6,981 nucleotides of DNA from Actinomycetota bacterium (GTDB lineage: Bacteria > Actinomycetota > Actinomycetes > S36-B12). The DNA is taken from contig JAPLBU010000069.1 of NCBI GenBank assembly GCA_026392575.1, positions 469-7,449 on the forward strand, read 5' to 3'. Below, piece after piece: positions 1 through 6,981 of this stretch; positions within the stretch are counted from its first letter, which is position 1; each line of letters opens with the position of its first letter. Below the pieces are notes generated by a model that made no database searches, was not told the DNA's origin, and was given only the letters and a program-made list of their open reading frames with translations. A program made the position numbers and the translations under genes.

Positions 1-1955
1 CGATGCTCATTCCGCGTGTCGTCGGCTTCAAGCTCACCGGTGAACTGCCCGCGGGTGCCACGGCCACCGACCTCGTCCTCACCATCACCGAGATGCTGCG
101 TAAGCACGGCGTGGTCGGCAAGTTCGTCGAGTTCTGCGGTGAGGGCGTAGGAGCCGTCCCGCTGGCGAACCGCGCGACTATCGGCAACATGTCGCCGGAG
201 TACGGGTCAACGGTCGCGGTCTTCCCGATCGACGAGGCCACGATCGACTACCTGCGGCTCACCGGTCGCTCCGTGGAGCAGATCGCACTGGTCGAGGCGT
301 ACGCCAAGGAGCAGGGCCTGTGGCACAACGCTGCCCACGAGCCGGTCTACTCGGAGTACCTGGAACTCGACGTCTCGACCGTCGTGCCGTCGCTCGCCGG
401 CCCGAAGCGCCCGCAGGACCGTGTCCTGCTGAGCGAGTCGAAGACTGCTTTCGAGACCGCCCTTCACGCCTACACGAAGTCTCCCGCCGCGGTTGTCGAG
501 ACGACGATCAACGGATCCCCGGTCGAGATCGGCCACGGCGCAGTCGCGATCGCCGCGATCACGTCCTGCACCAACACCTCGAATCCCTTCGTCATGATGG
601 GCGCCGGCCTGCTGGCGAAGAAGGCGGTAGAGCGCGGCCTGTCCCGCGCGCCGTGGGTCAAGACGACCCTCGGGCCCGGCTCCAAGGTCGTCACTGACTA
701 CTACGAGAAGGCGGGCCTGCTTCCGTACCTCGAGCAGCTCGGCTTCAACGTCGTCGGCTACGGCTGCACGGTCTGCATCGGCAACTCCGGCCCGCTGATC
801 CCCGAGGTGAGCGCGGCCGTCCATCAGTCGGATCTCGCGGTGGTGTCCGTGCTGAGTGGCAACCGCAACTTCGAGGGTCGCATCAGCCACGACGTGAAGA
901 TGAACTACCTCGCGTCACCTCCGCTGGTCGTCGCATACGCGATCGCCGGCACGCTGGACATCGACCTGGCGACCGAACCGCTTGGCTTTGACGAGGCAGG
1001 CAACGGCGTCTTCCTCGCCGACATCTGGCCGACCGCTCAGGAGATCCAGTCGCTCATCGACTCGTCGATCCACGCCGACATGTTCGAGGCCCGCAATGCC
1101 GACATCTTCGCGGGCGACAGTCGCTGGCAGGAGCTGCATACGCCGAGTGGCGACGTCTTCAAGTGGGATCCGAAGAGCACCTACGTGCACAAGCCCCCCT
1201 ACTTCGAGGGCATGACCGTCGAGACCACGCCGGTCCACGACATCACAGGTGCTCGCGTCCTGCTCAAGCTGGGCGACTCGGTCACGACCGACCACATCTC
1301 GCCGGCCGGGAACATCAAGGCCGACAGCCCCGCAGGTGCGTACCTCACCGCTCACGGTGTCGACAAGGCCGACTTCAACTCCTACGGCTCACGTCGTGGC
1401 AACCACGAGGTGATGATCCGCGGCACGTTCGCGAACATCCGCCTGCGCAACCTCATGCTCCACGGCGTCGAGGGCGGCTTCACGGTCGACTTCACCACAG
1501 CCGACGACATGACGGTCCCGATCTATGACGCAGCGATGGCCTACGCCAAACACCACACGCCGCTGGTGATCCTGGCGGGCAAGGAGTACGGCTCGGGGTC
1601 CAGCCGCGACTGGGCTGCCAAGGGCACGGCACTCCTCGGCGTCAAGGCCGTCATCGCGGAGTCATACGAGCGCATCCATCGTTCGAACCTGATCGGCATG
1701 GGCGTGCTGCCGCTGCAGTTCGCACCCGGCGTGAACGCCGACACGCTCGGCCTGCAGGGCGACGAGGTTTTCACGATCCACGGGATCACGGCCCTCAACG
1801 ACGGCGTGACGCCGAGCGAGGTCGACGTCGAGGCGGTGGCGGCCGATGGTCGGACCGTCGAGTTCGCCGCCCATGTGCGCATCGACACCCCCGGTGAGGC
1901 CGACTACTACCGCCATGGCGGGATCCTGCAGTACGTGCTGCGGTCGCTGCTCTAG
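1..1955 (+). CDS. acnA: Aconitate hydratase AcnA, 5'-partial
   Basis: This is a [4Fe-4S] enzyme that interconverts citrate and isocitrate in the cytoplasmic TCA cycle. About 650 residues are in the window. The Met codon at position 3 lies inside conserved sequence (MLIPRVVGFKLTGEL) and is not the start. Counting residues from that Met, the cluster-ligand cysteines are C189 (SCTNTSNP), C255 and C258 (GCTVCIGNSGP). Their spacing of 66 and 3 equals that of C435/C501/C504 in E. coli AcnA, so roughly 246 residues are missing and the full protein would be near 895 aa, normal for AcnA. Further family motifs are TTDHISPAG (from about 428), SYGSRRGNHEVM (460-471) and the swivel-domain active-site loop GSGSSRDWAAKG (530-541, catalytic Ser-Arg about 534-535). 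The C-terminus (IDTPGEADYYRHGGILQYVL) is complete and the frame is unbroken. The promoter is outside the window. Identity is very secure; the choice of AcnA over AcnB rests on domain order. Confidence 0.97.
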   Translation, partial: MLIPRVVGFKLTGELPAGATATDLVLTITEMLRKHGVVGKFVEFCGEGVGAVPLANRATIGNMSPEYGSTVAVFPIDEATIDYLRLTGRSVEQIALVEAYAKEQGLWHNAAHEPVYSEYLELDVSTVVPSLAGPKRPQDRVLLSESKTAFETALHAYTKSPAAVVETTINGSPVEIGHGAVAIAAITSCTNTSNPFVMMGAGLLAKKAVERGLSRAPWVKTTLGPGSKVVTDYYEKAGLLPYLEQLGFNVVGYGCTVCIGNSGPLIPEVSAAVHQSDLAVVSVLSGNRNFEGRISHDVKMNYLASPPLVVAYAIAGTLDIDLATEPLGFDEAGNGVFLADIWPTAQEIQSLIDSSIHADMFEARNADIFAGDSRWQELHTPSGDVFKWDPKSTYVHKPPYFEGMTVETTPVHDITGARVLLKLGDSVTTDHISPAGNIKADSPAGAYLTAHGVDKADFNSYGSRRGNHEVMIRGTFANIRLRNLMLHGVEGGFTVDFTTADDMTVPIYDAAMAYAKHHTPLVILAGKEYGSGSSRDWAAKGTALLGVKAVIAESYERIHRSNLIGMGVLPLQFAPGVNADTLGLQGDEVFTIHGITALNDGVTPSEVDVEAVAADGRTVEFAAHVRIDTPGEADYYRHGGILQYVLRSLL

Positions 1956-1960
1956 GTGCG

Positions 1961-2323
1961 ATGACGGCGCGGGTGCCGGCTGGCTGGCCCAAGGACCTTC
2001 CCCCGGCAGGAACAGACGAGTTCACTGACAAGGTGGCTGGCTGGCTGCTCGATCGCGGGCCGGCTGATCTGCGTGCATCTGTGCTCCGGCAGTGGCCGTT
2101 GGCGTTGGCGCGCTACCTCGGGCACCTGATCGAAGCTGAATTGGCGGGCACGCGCACGGCGTACGCGACCGCGCGGGTCGAGCTCGGTTCGGTTCTCGCG
2201 CCCGATGAACTCACCTCGGTGCAGCAGGCACTCGAGGCCGAAGGGGCCCGCCTCATTCAGGTGCAGCGCGAGATCACACTGGTGGAGCAGGCACTCCGGG
2301 CAGGTGTGCGCGAGGAACCTTAA
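1961..2323 (+). CDS. Conserved-looking small protein of unknown function (120 aa)
   Basis: I do not recognise a named domain. The protein is soluble, with no signal peptide or membrane segment. An N-terminal segment rich in Trp and Pro (GWPKDLPPAGTDEF, about 8-21) leads into a helical middle containing WLLDRGPADLR (about 28-38). The C-terminal third (about 80-117) has the heptad-like pattern of a helical hairpin or coiled coil (VQQALEAEGARLIQVQREI). ATG 1961 lies 5 bases after the acnA stop and has no clear Shine-Dalgarno sequence, so translation probably depends on ribosomes finishing acnA. An in-frame GTG at 1973 is an alternative start. The codon pattern matches its neighbours and the frame fills the acnA-HNH interval, both of which favour a real gene. 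From memory, similar short proteins lie between acnA and dxs in related actinobacteria, but I could not check this. Function unknown. Confidence 0.75.
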   Translation: MTARVPAGWPKDLPPAGTDEFTDKVAGWLLDRGPADLRASVLRQWPLALARYLGHLIEAELAGTRTAYATARVELGSVLAPDELTSVQQALEAEGARLIQVQREITLVEQALRAGVREEP

Positions 2324-2356
2324 GTCGTTGGGACTCCACGTTCCGAGCCGTCGCAA

Positions 2357-2379
2357 ATGTCAGACCCCCGGCGTAGCGT
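2357..2379 (+). promoter_or_regulatory. Putative RecA-NDp/PafBC-type DNA-damage promoter of the HNH gene
   Basis: The published actinobacterial RecA-independent damage promoter is TTGTCRGTG-N8-TANNNT. Here ATGTCAGAC (2357-2365) is followed by exactly 8 bases and then TAGCGT (2374-2379). The core TGTCRG, the spacer length and TANNNT all match; the first base and the last two bases of the upstream element do not. The last T of the -10 is 7 bases before the A of ATG 2386, so transcription would begin at or next to the start codon and give a leaderless mRNA. This agrees with the absence of a Shine-Dalgarno sequence. The whole 62-bp gap (2324-2385) contains nothing else I can support. Confidence 0.6.
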
Positions 2380-2385
2380 CGTGGC

Positions 2386-3810
2386 ATGTTGGACATCGAC
2401 CCGTTCACCGCGAGCCCGCGGGAGCTGCTGGCGTCGGTCGAGGACATCGAGCCCGGCCCCTTCGCAATGGCCATCCTGCTGATGATCGATCGCAGTCGGT
2501 TGAGCGGCGAAGACGCCATCACCTTCCTTCAGGTGCATGAGCGGGTGACGTCGTGGTGGGCATCCATCCAAGCCGAGGCTCTGGTGGCCGCGGCGAGTCC
2601 CGCCCGCATGATCGACGAGTTCACCATCCTCGACGCCGATGATGGACGTGCCGAGGAGCGCACGATCCGCATCCATGACGCGGTGCGCGACGAGGTCTCC
2701 GCAGCACTGCGCTGGTCGCCCTCGACCACCCAGGGCCGCATCGACACGGCCCGCCTGCTCCACGGACCTCTGGTACCCACTCGCGAGGCACTGGCCCGGG
2801 GAGAGATCTCCGCTGGCCATGTGAGCGTGATCGTCGAGGCGGCGCGGCGGCTGCCCGGTCTGTGGTCCACGGACACCGACGAGGTGCAGGAGTTCGCCGA
2901 CCACTGCCAGGCATTTCAGCAGCGCGTGCTGCCGATCGCCCGCCGCGGCACCCTGTCGATGACGCGTCAGGCGGCCAATCGGTGCGTGCTCACGATCGAT
3001 GCCGAGGGGCAGCGTCGGCGGCGTGACCTGGCACGCTGCACCCGCGATGTCTGGGTGGTCGATGAGCCCGACGGGCTCAGCACCCTGATGGCCCGGATGT
3101 CGACGGAGCATGCGCACGCCGTCAAGGCCGCGTGCGATGACGCTGCTCGGATGGCTGGCCAGTCCACTGGGAACGGTGTGGCTGGTCCGATGGCCGCGGT
3201 CCCGACGATCGGGGAGGCACGTGCGGACGCGCTGCTCCGGCTCGTGCTGGGCGCCTCGGATTCGCCTTCGTCTGACCCGGCGTCGAGCGAGCCGGGGGTG
3301 CTCCGCGCCCATCTCGAAGTGATCGTGCCCCTCGACGTCCTGCTGGGTGAGTCCGACGGTCCGGCGGAACTGCTGGGCGCTGGAGCCGTATCCGCCGCGG
3401 TCATTCACGACCTGCTGGCTGGTCCGCAGGTGGCCCTGATGATGCGTCGTCTCCTGATCGACCCGGCCAGCGGCGCCCTGGTCGATGTCGGGAGGCAGAC
3501 CTACACGGTGCCCGACCGACTCAGAGCCTTCATCGTGGCCCGTGACCGCACCTGCCGGTTCCCTGGCTGCCAGCGCCGCGCTGCGAACTGCCAGATCGAC
3601 CATGCGGTGGCCTGGCAGGACGGCGGCGGCACCGATGCCGCGAACCTGGGTGCCCTGTGTGTCCGTCACCATCAGCTGAAGACCCACGCCGGCTGGAAGA
3701 TCCTGGACAGCGATGCGGCTGGCGGGTGCTCGTGGCTCTCACCCCACGGTCGGCGTTATCGGCGTGCGGGACCTGCGCGCGGCGGCGCGGATCCTCCTCA
3801 GATCGCCTAG
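2386..3810 (+). CDS. DUF222 domain / HNH endonuclease-like protein (13E12-repeat family type)
   Basis: A 474-aa protein. Residues about 1-300 form the helical DUF222 region (FAMAILLMIDRSRLSGEDA near the start, and ALARGEISAGHVSVIVEAARRLP around 137-159). About 295-310 is a Ser/Pro/Asp-rich, poorly conserved linker. About 375-445 is an HNH domain. In it, C390 and C395 (CRFPGC) plus C425 and H428 are suited to bind a structural zinc; D405-H406 (IDH), N420 and H429 give the H-N-H catalytic pattern, followed by KTHAGW (432-437). All catalytic positions are present, so the nuclease fold looks intact. The family is abundant and multicopy in actinobacteria; its biological role is not established, although mobility or DNA-damage links have been suggested. 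No SD precedes ATG 2386; the start fits a leaderless promoter (2357-2379). The gene ends 9 bases before dxs. Family assignment is secure; cleavage activity is inferred only. Confidence 0.93.
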   Translation: MLDIDPFTASPRELLASVEDIEPGPFAMAILLMIDRSRLSGEDAITFLQVHERVTSWWASIQAEALVAAASPARMIDEFTILDADDGRAEERTIRIHDAVRDEVSAALRWSPSTTQGRIDTARLLHGPLVPTREALARGEISAGHVSVIVEAARRLPGLWSTDTDEVQEFADHCQAFQQRVLPIARRGTLSMTRQAANRCVLTIDAEGQRRRRDLARCTRDVWVVDEPDGLSTLMARMSTEHAHAVKAACDDAARMAGQSTGNGVAGPMAAVPTIGEARADALLRLVLGASDSPSSDPASSEPGVLRAHLEVIVPLDVLLGESDGPAELLGAGAVSAAVIHDLLAGPQVALMMRRLLIDPASGALVDVGRQTYTVPDRLRAFIVARDRTCRFPGCQRRAANCQIDHAVAWQDGGGTDAANLGALCVRHHQLKTHAGWKILDSDAAGGCSWLSPHGRRYRRAGPARGGADPPQIA

Positions 3811-3820
3811 AATCGTCAGG
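3808..3820 (+). promoter_or_regulatory. Putative leaderless promoter (-10 TAGAAT) of dxs
   Basis: TAGAAT at 3808-3813 fits the actinobacterial -10 consensus TANNNT. It is followed by six bases and then GTG 3820, placing the expected transcription start on the start codon itself. The first three bases of the -10 are the stop codon (TAG) of the upstream HNH gene. No convincing -35 hexamer is visible in the coding sequence upstream, which is common for such promoters. No good Shine-Dalgarno sequence precedes the GTG: AGG touches the start codon and is too close to act as one. The same TANNNT-N6-start geometry occurs at the HNH gene. Confidence 0.6.
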
Positions 3821-5752
3821 TGACCCTACTGGCCGGTATCCGCGATCCCCGCGATGTCCGAGCCCTCACTCCGGAGCAGCTTCCCGAGCTCGCCGCGGAG
3901 ATCCGATCCTTCCTCGTCGAGAAGGTCTCGGCGACCGGTGGACACCTCGGTCCGAATCTGGGAGTGGTTGAACTCACGATCGCTCTGCACCGCACCTTCC
4001 GGTCACCCGACGACATGATCGTCTGGGACACCGGTCATCAGGCCTACGTCCACAAGATGCTGACCGGCCGGGCCGGTGACTTCGACCGGCTGCGGCAGCG
4101 CGGTGGCCTCTCCGGCTACCCGAGCCGCAGCGAGAGCGTGCACGACCTCGTGGAGAATTCGCATGCGTCGACCGCGCTGTCCTATGCGGATGGCCTAGCG
4201 AAGGCGTGGGAGCGCCGTGGGCTCCTCGGCGCCCAGCATGTCGTGGCCGTGATCGGCGACGGGGCCCTCACCGGCGGCATGGCCTGGGAGGCGCTCAACA
4301 ACATTGCCGGGTCCGACCGGCCGGTCGTCATCGTCGTCAACGACAACGCGCGCTCCTACTCGCCGACCATCGGCGGGCTTGCTCACCACCTCGCGACCCT
4401 GCGCACGACCCACGGTTACGAGAAGTTCATGAACTGGGGCAAGCGAGTCCTGCACCGCACTCCCGTCGTCGGTGAGCCGATCTATGGCGCGCTGCACGGC
4501 ATGAAGAAGGGCGTGAAGGACGTCGTCGCCCCGCAGGGCCTGTTCGAGGACCTCGGGCTGAAGTACATCGGCCCGGTCGACGGTCATGACGAGCAGGAAC
4601 TCGAGTGCGCTCTCAACCGCGCGAAGGCGTTCCCCGGTCCGGTCATCGTCCATGCGATCACGCACAAGGGCTACGGCTACGCACCGGCCGAGCACGACGA
4701 GGCCGACCGATTCCACGGGGTGGGCGTCATCGATCCGGACACCGGGAAGCCGCTCAATGCTGGCGGCCCGTCCTGGACGGCTGCGTTCTCCGAGGAACTC
4801 GTCCAGATCGGTGAAGAGCGGCCAGACATCGTGGCGATCACGGCAGCCATGCTCGGACCGACCGGCCTCGACCGGTTCAGCGAGCGGTTCCCAGATCGCA
4901 CGTACGACGTCGGCATCGCTGAGCAGCATGCCGTCACGAGCGCCGCGGGGATGGCGTATGGCGGACTGCACCCCCGTCGTGGCCCTGTACGCGACGTTCT
5001 TGAACCGCGCCTTCGACCAGGTGCTGATGGACTGCGCCCTGCATCATGCGGGTGTCACATTCGTCCTCGATCGCGCGGGCATCACGGGCGACGACGGCGC
5101 CAGCCACAACGGCATGTGGGACATGGCGATGCTCCTGGTGGTTCCCGATCTGCGCATCGCCGCCCCGCGCGATGAGCTCACCCTCCGCGCGGAACTGCGC
5201 GAGGCCGTTGCGGTCGACGATGCGGTAACCGTGGTGCGATTCCCCAAGGGTGCGTTAGGCCCCGCGATCCCCGCTCTCCGTGCCAAGGACGGATATGACG
5301 TCATCGCCGAGTCGGGCAGCCCCGAGGTGGTCATCGTCGCGGTGGGTGCCTTCGCGCCACTGTGCATCGATGTCGCGGAGCGGCTGAAGGCGCAGGGCAT
5401 CGGTGTCATCGTCGTCGATCCACGCTGGGTGAAGCCGGTGCCGGTTTCGCTGGTCCCCTTGGCGGCGGCAGCGCGCCTGGTTGTCGTCGTTGAGGACGGC
5501 ATCCGGGTCGGGGGAGTTGGGTCTGCCGTCAGTCAACTGCTGCGTGACTCCGGTGTGGAGGTCCCGGTCAGCATCATCGGCGTACCCGATCGCTTCCTCG
5601 TTCAGGGCAAGCGAGCCGAGGTCCTCGCGGAGTGCGGGCTGACGGCGCAGGACATCTCGCGAACCATCGTCGAGACGGTGGCACGGCGGGCGGATGCGGA
5701 TCCCGAGGAAGCGTCGGTCGAGACCGACACCACCGACAGTTCGCTCAGGTAG
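3820..5752 (+). CDS. dxs: 1-deoxy-D-xylulose-5-phosphate synthase (DXS), interrupted by a +1 frameshift
   Basis: DXS joins pyruvate and glyceraldehyde 3-phosphate, using thiamine diphosphate and Mg2+, in the first step of the MEP isoprenoid pathway in the cytoplasm. The first frame, 3820-4974, encodes residues 1-385. It carries TGGHLGPNLG (H42), DTGHQAYVHK (H73), the ThDP motif GDG (146-148) ending at NDN (174-176), and the catalytic Glu E368 in AEQHAVTSAAG. The second frame, 4976-5752, supplies about 258 more residues: the rest of the pyrimidine-binding domain (YATFLNRAFDQVL, DRAGITGDDGASHNG) and the transketolase C-terminal domain (DPRWVKPVP, VVVVEDGIRVGGVGSA). Removing one C from 4971-4975 restores HPVVALYATFLNR and a 643-aa protein of normal length. 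Unshifted, the frame stops at 5175 after 451 residues and would lack the C-terminal domain. GTG 3820 is chosen because MTLLAGIRDPRDVRAL is the usual DXS N-terminus. The gene probably has its own leaderless promoter overlapping the HNH stop. Confidence 0.95.
4971..4975 (+). other. dxs: Frameshift site in dxs: C5 run with one extra base
   Basis: In the upstream frame the bases read cac-ccc-cgt-cgt-ggc (H P R R G). Conserved DXS sequence requires cac-ccc-gtc-gtg-gcc (H P V V A), reached by skipping one C. The shift therefore falls at or next to codon 385, with clear homology on both sides and no residues lost. A homopolymer miscount in sequencing or assembly is the simplest cause. A true recent one-base insertion is second. 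Programmed +1 slippage on CCC-C is conceivable, but no stimulating element is visible. Confidence 0.9.
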
Positions 5753-6981
5753 TAACCAGCCACTCGACGACCTGAGTGGCCGTCCAGCCATCCGGGTAGA
5801 TCTCCAGGAGCTGGCGAGCAGCATTGGTATCCGAGCCGAGGGTCACGATCGGCAGTTCGCGGTAACCGTCCTTGCGGGTCTGTCCAAGCCCGACCGAAGC
5901 CGTGAGGCCGTTGCAGACGCACGCACGGCCGATGGTGTCCTCAGCGGTGCCGTCCTTGCGCTCGTACATGTGCTCGGGCTCGGCCGCGCATCGGTAGCCG
6001 ACGACATCATCCGGCCGCAGGTACGGCGTTCGGAGGAACCCGAGGTCACACAGGCGCGGACGCCCGACCATGATCGCGCGATCGGAGATGGTGCCCTCGA
6101 TCTCTGCGACCTTGAACGGGAAGCCGGTGGGCGAGGCCAGCGGATCAGTGCGAACGTGCAGGGAATCGTCGCGGATGCCGTCGAGCAGGGCATTGCGAAT
6201 GTCGTCGACGAGTCCGGAGTCGGTCGAGAGCGCGAAGACCGTGCCGACCTGCACGCCATGGGCGCCGGCCGCACGGGCCTCACGCAGCGCCGTCGGTGTG
6301 CCGGCCGCACCGGCGAGCCAGAACGGCATGTCCAGGGCGGCGATCTTCGCCAGGTCGGGCTCATCGCGCGGACCGAAGAGCAGTTCGCCCTTCTCGTCGA
6401 TGACGCTCTTGCGCGGCGGAGCGTTGTGGCCGCCGGCAGGGGGGCCCTCGACGACGAAGCCGTCGGGACGGATGTCCTCGTCGCGGGCGAGGAAGGCCGC
6501 CAGCACGTGGGCGGAGACGATGGCCAGGAACACGGGGCGCGTCAGGGTCGGCAGGCTCGGCCCGACGACATCACTCGCATCGAGGTCGAGGGTGAAGCGG
6601 TCCGCGTCGGCGCCATCGACATCGATGGGCAGGTGCACGATCCGGCCGGCGGCCAGGTCGTTCAGGGTGCGCGGGATCTCGCGCGGCACACCGGCTCCCA
6701 TCAGGACGACGTCGACCCCGGCGATCATGGCGCCGAGGAGGGTTGCCGGAGTGGAGAGCTGGATCTTCTCCAGGCAGTTGATGCCGACGAGCCCGTCGTG
6801 ACCCTCCTTGGCAAGCCACACCTCGACGAAGCCGCCGAGCACGACGAGCTCCACCGTTGCGCGATGCGGGGTGATCGTCAGATGAGAGATGGGGGAGTAC
6901 GGCGTGCCCTCGGGACGCCCGCCCTCCCGGAAGAACCGGCTGATGGCCCGCTCGGCCATCTCCTGGTTCGGGAAGTCCGCC
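5745..6981 (-). CDS. Nitronate monooxygenase-like FMN protein (2-nitropropane dioxygenase family), 5'-partial
   Basis: A TIM-barrel flavoprotein of the nitronate monooxygenase family, which oxidises alkyl nitronates with O2 and FMN; the true substrate of this member is unknown. The frame is open to the right edge. The Met codon at 6957-6959 is preceded in frame by ADFPNQE with no stop, so it is probably internal and the N-terminal flavin-binding segment lies outside. Counting from that Met (404 residues), the motifs are FVEVWLAKEGHDGLVGIN (44-61), GVDVVLMGAGVPREIP (81-96), VEGPPAGGHNAPP (170-182, with H178 at the family's catalytic His), and the phosphate-binding stretch AGAAGTPTALREA (216-228) with GVQVGTVFAL (235-244). 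The tail has a Cys-containing region (C324, C347, C349 in RACVCNGL) typical of the longer members of this family and absent from short NMOs. The stop codon overlaps the dxs 3' end by 8 bp, tail to tail. Family is secure; the physiological reaction is not known. Confidence 0.88.
   Translation of the reverse strand, partial: ADFPNQEMAERAISRFFREGGRPEGTPYSPISHLTITPHRATVELVVLGGFVEVWLAKEGHDGLVGINCLEKIQLSTPATLLGAMIAGVDVVLMGAGVPREIPRTLNDLAAGRIVHLPIDVDGADADRFTLDLDASDVVGPSLPTLTRPVFLAIVSAHVLAAFLARDEDIRPDGFVVEGPPAGGHNAPPRKSVIDEKGELLFGPRDEPDLAKIAALDMPFWLAGAAGTPTALREARAAGAHGVQVGTVFALSTDSGLVDDIRNALLDGIRDDSLHVRTDPLASPTGFPFKVAEIEGTISDRAIMVGRPRLCDLGFLRTPYLRPDDVVGYRCAAEPEHMYERKDGTAEDTIGRACVCNGLTASVGLGQTRKDGYRELPIVTLGSDTNAARQLLEIYPDGWTATQVVEWLVTT
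5759..5780. terminator. Weak candidate hairpin just downstream of dxs stop
   Basis: GCCACTC (5759-5765) and GAGTGGC (5774-5780) form a perfect 7-bp stem with an 8-base loop that one G-U pair can shorten to 6. It begins 7 bases after the dxs stop and lies within the last codons of the opposing flavoprotein gene. No U-rich tract follows on either strand. It could act as a U-tract-less terminator of the sort proposed in actinobacteria, or the symmetry may be chance inside coding sequence. Confidence 0.3.

Noticed and set aside
3..5. ATG at position 3 as the acnA start
   Set aside because: It falls in conserved internal aconitase sequence; cluster-cysteine spacing shows about 246 residues are missing upstream.
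2034..2047. Short TGGC tandem repeat (three and a half units)
   Set aside because: It lies in frame within the 120-aa gene, encodes ordinary residues, and is too short to be meaningful.
2331..2348. Possible LexA/SOS box near ACTCCACGTTCC upstream of the HNH gene
   Set aside because: Only the right half resembles the actinobacterial box (CGAAC-N4-GTTCG); the left half does not match.
2320..3687. Long antisense open frame (about 455 codons) opposite the HNH gene
   Set aside because: High-GC coding DNA routinely leaves long open antisense frames. Its translation is Arg/Gly/His-rich with no recognisable domain, while the sense strand encodes clear DUF222 and HNH motifs.
4195..4971. Antisense open frame opposite dxs (258 codons), and a similar one at 207-890 opposite acnA
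   Set aside because: Low-complexity, Asp/Arg/Val-rich shadow translations of strongly conserved enzyme genes; no independent start signal.
4945..4990. Programmed +1 ribosomal frameshifting in dxs
   Set aside because: CCC-C can slip, but the next codon CGT is not rare, no stop codon sits at the shift, no SD-like stimulator is at suitable distance, and DXS is not known to use recoding. Retained only as a remote alternative.
6957..6959. ATG at 6957-6959 as the true start of the flavoprotein
   Set aside because: The frame stays open to the window edge, and the family's N-terminal flavin-binding segment is missing, so the start is most likely outside.

Overview
The window is dense, high-GC, almost wholly coding DNA. 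It looks like a chromosomal segment of a high-GC actinomycete. The supporting signs are an AcnA-type aconitase, a DUF222/HNH (13E12-repeat-type) protein, an actinobacterial-style DXS, and promoters of the TANNNT type sitting directly on start codons. The Propionibacteriales (Nocardioides/Aeromicrobium-like) are a plausible home, but that is an impression from protein style and is not demonstrated.

Layout, left to right: (i) the 3' three-quarters of acnA (aconitate hydratase, TCA cycle), entering from outside the window; (ii) five bases later, a 120-aa protein of unknown function, probably translationally coupled to acnA; (iii) a 62-bp gap holding a promoter that resembles the actinobacterial RecA-independent DNA-damage promoter (RecA-NDp, PafBC type); (iv) a 474-aa DUF222 + HNH nuclease-like gene; (v) nine bases later, dxs (first enzyme of the MEP isoprenoid pathway), whose likely -10 box reuses the stop codon of the HNH gene; (vi) on the opposite strand and overlapping the end of dxs by 8 bp, a nitronate monooxygenase-like flavoprotein that runs off the right edge.

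The most important annotation point is that dxs is not one open frame. It is split by a single extra base in a run of five C's at 4971-4975. Both halves are otherwise well conserved, so a sequencing or assembly indel is the leading explanation, followed by a recent lesion.

The genes do not form one functional system. acnA and dxs are housekeeping metabolism. The HNH gene looks like an accessory member of an expanding family that sits between them, with its own probably damage-responsive promoter. I found no tRNA, rRNA, CRISPR array, insertion sequence or phage module, and no stretch over 300 bases lacks a gene. I do not see strong evidence for a new multi-gene system. The observations worth following are the regulatory sites around the HNH gene and the dxs frameshift.
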